Source: an uncultured Eubacteriales bacterium
GTDB lineage: Bacteria; Bacillota; Clostridia; Monoglobales; Monoglobaceae
Assembly (NCBI GenBank): GCA_905198865.1
Contig: CAJKEB010000008.1
Location: 1-50,744 of the forward strand
DNA: 50,744 nt
Direction: 5' to 3'
Shown here in pieces: positions 50,355-50,744 of the stretch. Made by a program: the position numbers and the translations under genes. The stretch's first letter is position 1. Each line of letters begins with the position of its first letter. The notes under the pieces were generated by a model, which saw nothing but the letters and a program-made list of their open reading frames with translations, ran no database searches and was not told the origin of the DNA.

Positions 50355-50488
50355 GACTTTGAGAGAAACCCCGAAAACCGCATAAATACTGGACAAATTA
50401 AGGCTGCTTCCATGACGAGGCTCGGCATGGCTGCGGCTTCGAGGGTATGCTTAAGAGATACTTCGGTTAAGAAATATATAAAAGAATG

Positions 50489-50520
50489 AAAAATGGTTTG
50501 GAAATTTCCAAACCATTTTT
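50489..50520. terminator. Bidirectional terminator
   Basis: AAAAATGGTTTGGAAA (50489-50504) and TTTCCAAACCATTTTT (50505-50520) form a perfect 32-base palindrome with A and T runs on opposite sides. It serves both the rightward unit and the leftward gene that ends at 50550. Confidence 0.85.
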
Positions 50521-50549
50521 TGAATTTGTTTTAAATAATGTAATTTTCT

Positions 50550-50744
50550 TTAGAAACTTACCATTCGAAAAATATAGTATATGAAGTTTAAAATTAAAAT
50601 GCATATCGAAATTGTGTGAATAGCAAATTTATTACTAAATAAGACGTGATGAATTTCCAACCATACTGCAATAATAACAGGTAAAGCAAAAATATTATAA
50701 TATGAATATAATTTTAAATTACCCAACATTAAATATTTAATTGC
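50550..50744 (-). CDS. 3' part of a membrane-protein gene on the minus strand (partial)
   Basis: Reading leftward from the window edge, the frame is open for 64 codons and stops at TAA (50552-50550). The peptide is hydrophobic and Ile/Tyr rich, with two likely membrane helices (YNIFALPVIIAVWLEI and HTISICILILNFIYYIF) and a short basic end (FRMVSF). It is truncated by the window end, so start, length and family cannot be judged. The adjacent bidirectional terminator supports a real convergent gene, possibly the first gene beyond the mobile DNA. Confidence 0.5.
   Translation of the reverse strand, partial: AIKYLMLGNLKLYSYYNIFALPVIIAVWLEIHHVLFSNKFAIHTISICILILNFIYYIFRMVSF

Larger units (their letters stand above)
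50213..50549. other. Gap after xis: promoter, possible sRNA and attachment-like repeats
   Basis: Where an integrase would be expected there is instead a short promoter-terminator unit (50219-50312), three CGTGGGACA repeats (50318, 50335 and 50346) and the sequence AACCGCATAAATACT shared with 29927. The frame 50265-50489 has no ribosome site and is not called. This looks like the remnant end of an integrative element. Confidence 0.45.

Noticed and set aside
50265..50489. 74-codon open frame after xis
   Set aside because: It overlaps the predicted RNA unit and the CGTGGGACA repeats and lacks a ribosome site.
1..50744. tRNA, rRNA or known riboswitch
   Set aside because: No cloverleaf, rRNA-like segment or recognisable riboswitch core was found on either strand by reading.

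Overview
The window looks like gut Clostridia (Oscillospiraceae/Ruminococcus-like) DNA. The pointers are Tn1549/CTn-type conjugation genes with Shine-Dalgarno sites of the GGAGG class, cohesin and dockerin modules, C-type-lectin-like secreted proteins, and moderate-to-low GC with AT-rich cargo. No rRNA, tRNA or CRISPR array was seen. Almost all genes are on the + strand. The one likely exception is a partial membrane-protein gene at the right edge.

Layout. (1) 1-3743: the right end of a GC-richer serine-recombinase element (RepA_N-type initiator with 23-bp iterons inside its coding region, DnaC-like loader, TnpW, TnpX/TndX-like large serine recombinase). It stops abruptly against the 3' third of a maff2 gene, which suggests that one element inserted into another. 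(2) 3744-29860: the transfer region of an outer integrative conjugative element. It holds the maff2 remnant, VirB6-like protein, PrgI, VirB4, an NlpC/P60 hydrolase, DUF4315, DUF4366, topoisomerase III, an ArdC-like/HExxH protein, TTRAP, a 2778-residue methylase-helicase with a complete tnpV read in another frame inside it, DUF3849, MobC, a CD1845-type protein and a MOBP relaxase. Single cargo genes interrupt it: a HEPN-motif protein, a secreted protein, a zinc-ribbon protein and two GNAT remnants. The coupling ATPase is not in the window.

(3) 30268-37030: a tyrosine recombinase followed by a promoter lying between two inverted 24-bp palindromic sites. Behind it are two small ORFs, a TPR-like protein, a large secreted M23-lectin-cohesin-dockerin protein and a two-cohesin protein. 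I read this as a phase-variable surface or matrix scaffold switched by promoter inversion. In this copy the promoter points into the operon (ON).

(4) 37334-48562: a defence operon with a small Xre-type regulator, a SNF2-like helicase, two unrecognised proteins, a type III Mod methyltransferase, another unrecognised protein, a Shedu (DUF4263) nuclease and a type III Res subunit. (5) 48563-50744: strong terminators, a Tn916-like regulatory tail (sigma-like protein behind an RBS-sequestering hairpin, then an Xis-like protein with no integrase after it), a possible small RNA, a bidirectional terminator and the 3' part of a minus-strand membrane-protein gene.

The most unusual items are the invertible promoter driving lectin/cohesin/dockerin proteins, the tnpV overprinting inside the giant helicase, a shared C-terminal tail (KPSLLAKL-type) on three otherwise different ICE proteins, out-of-frame iterons in repA, and a Shedu gene inside a type III restriction operon. 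Functional statements rest on motifs read by eye, not on database searches.
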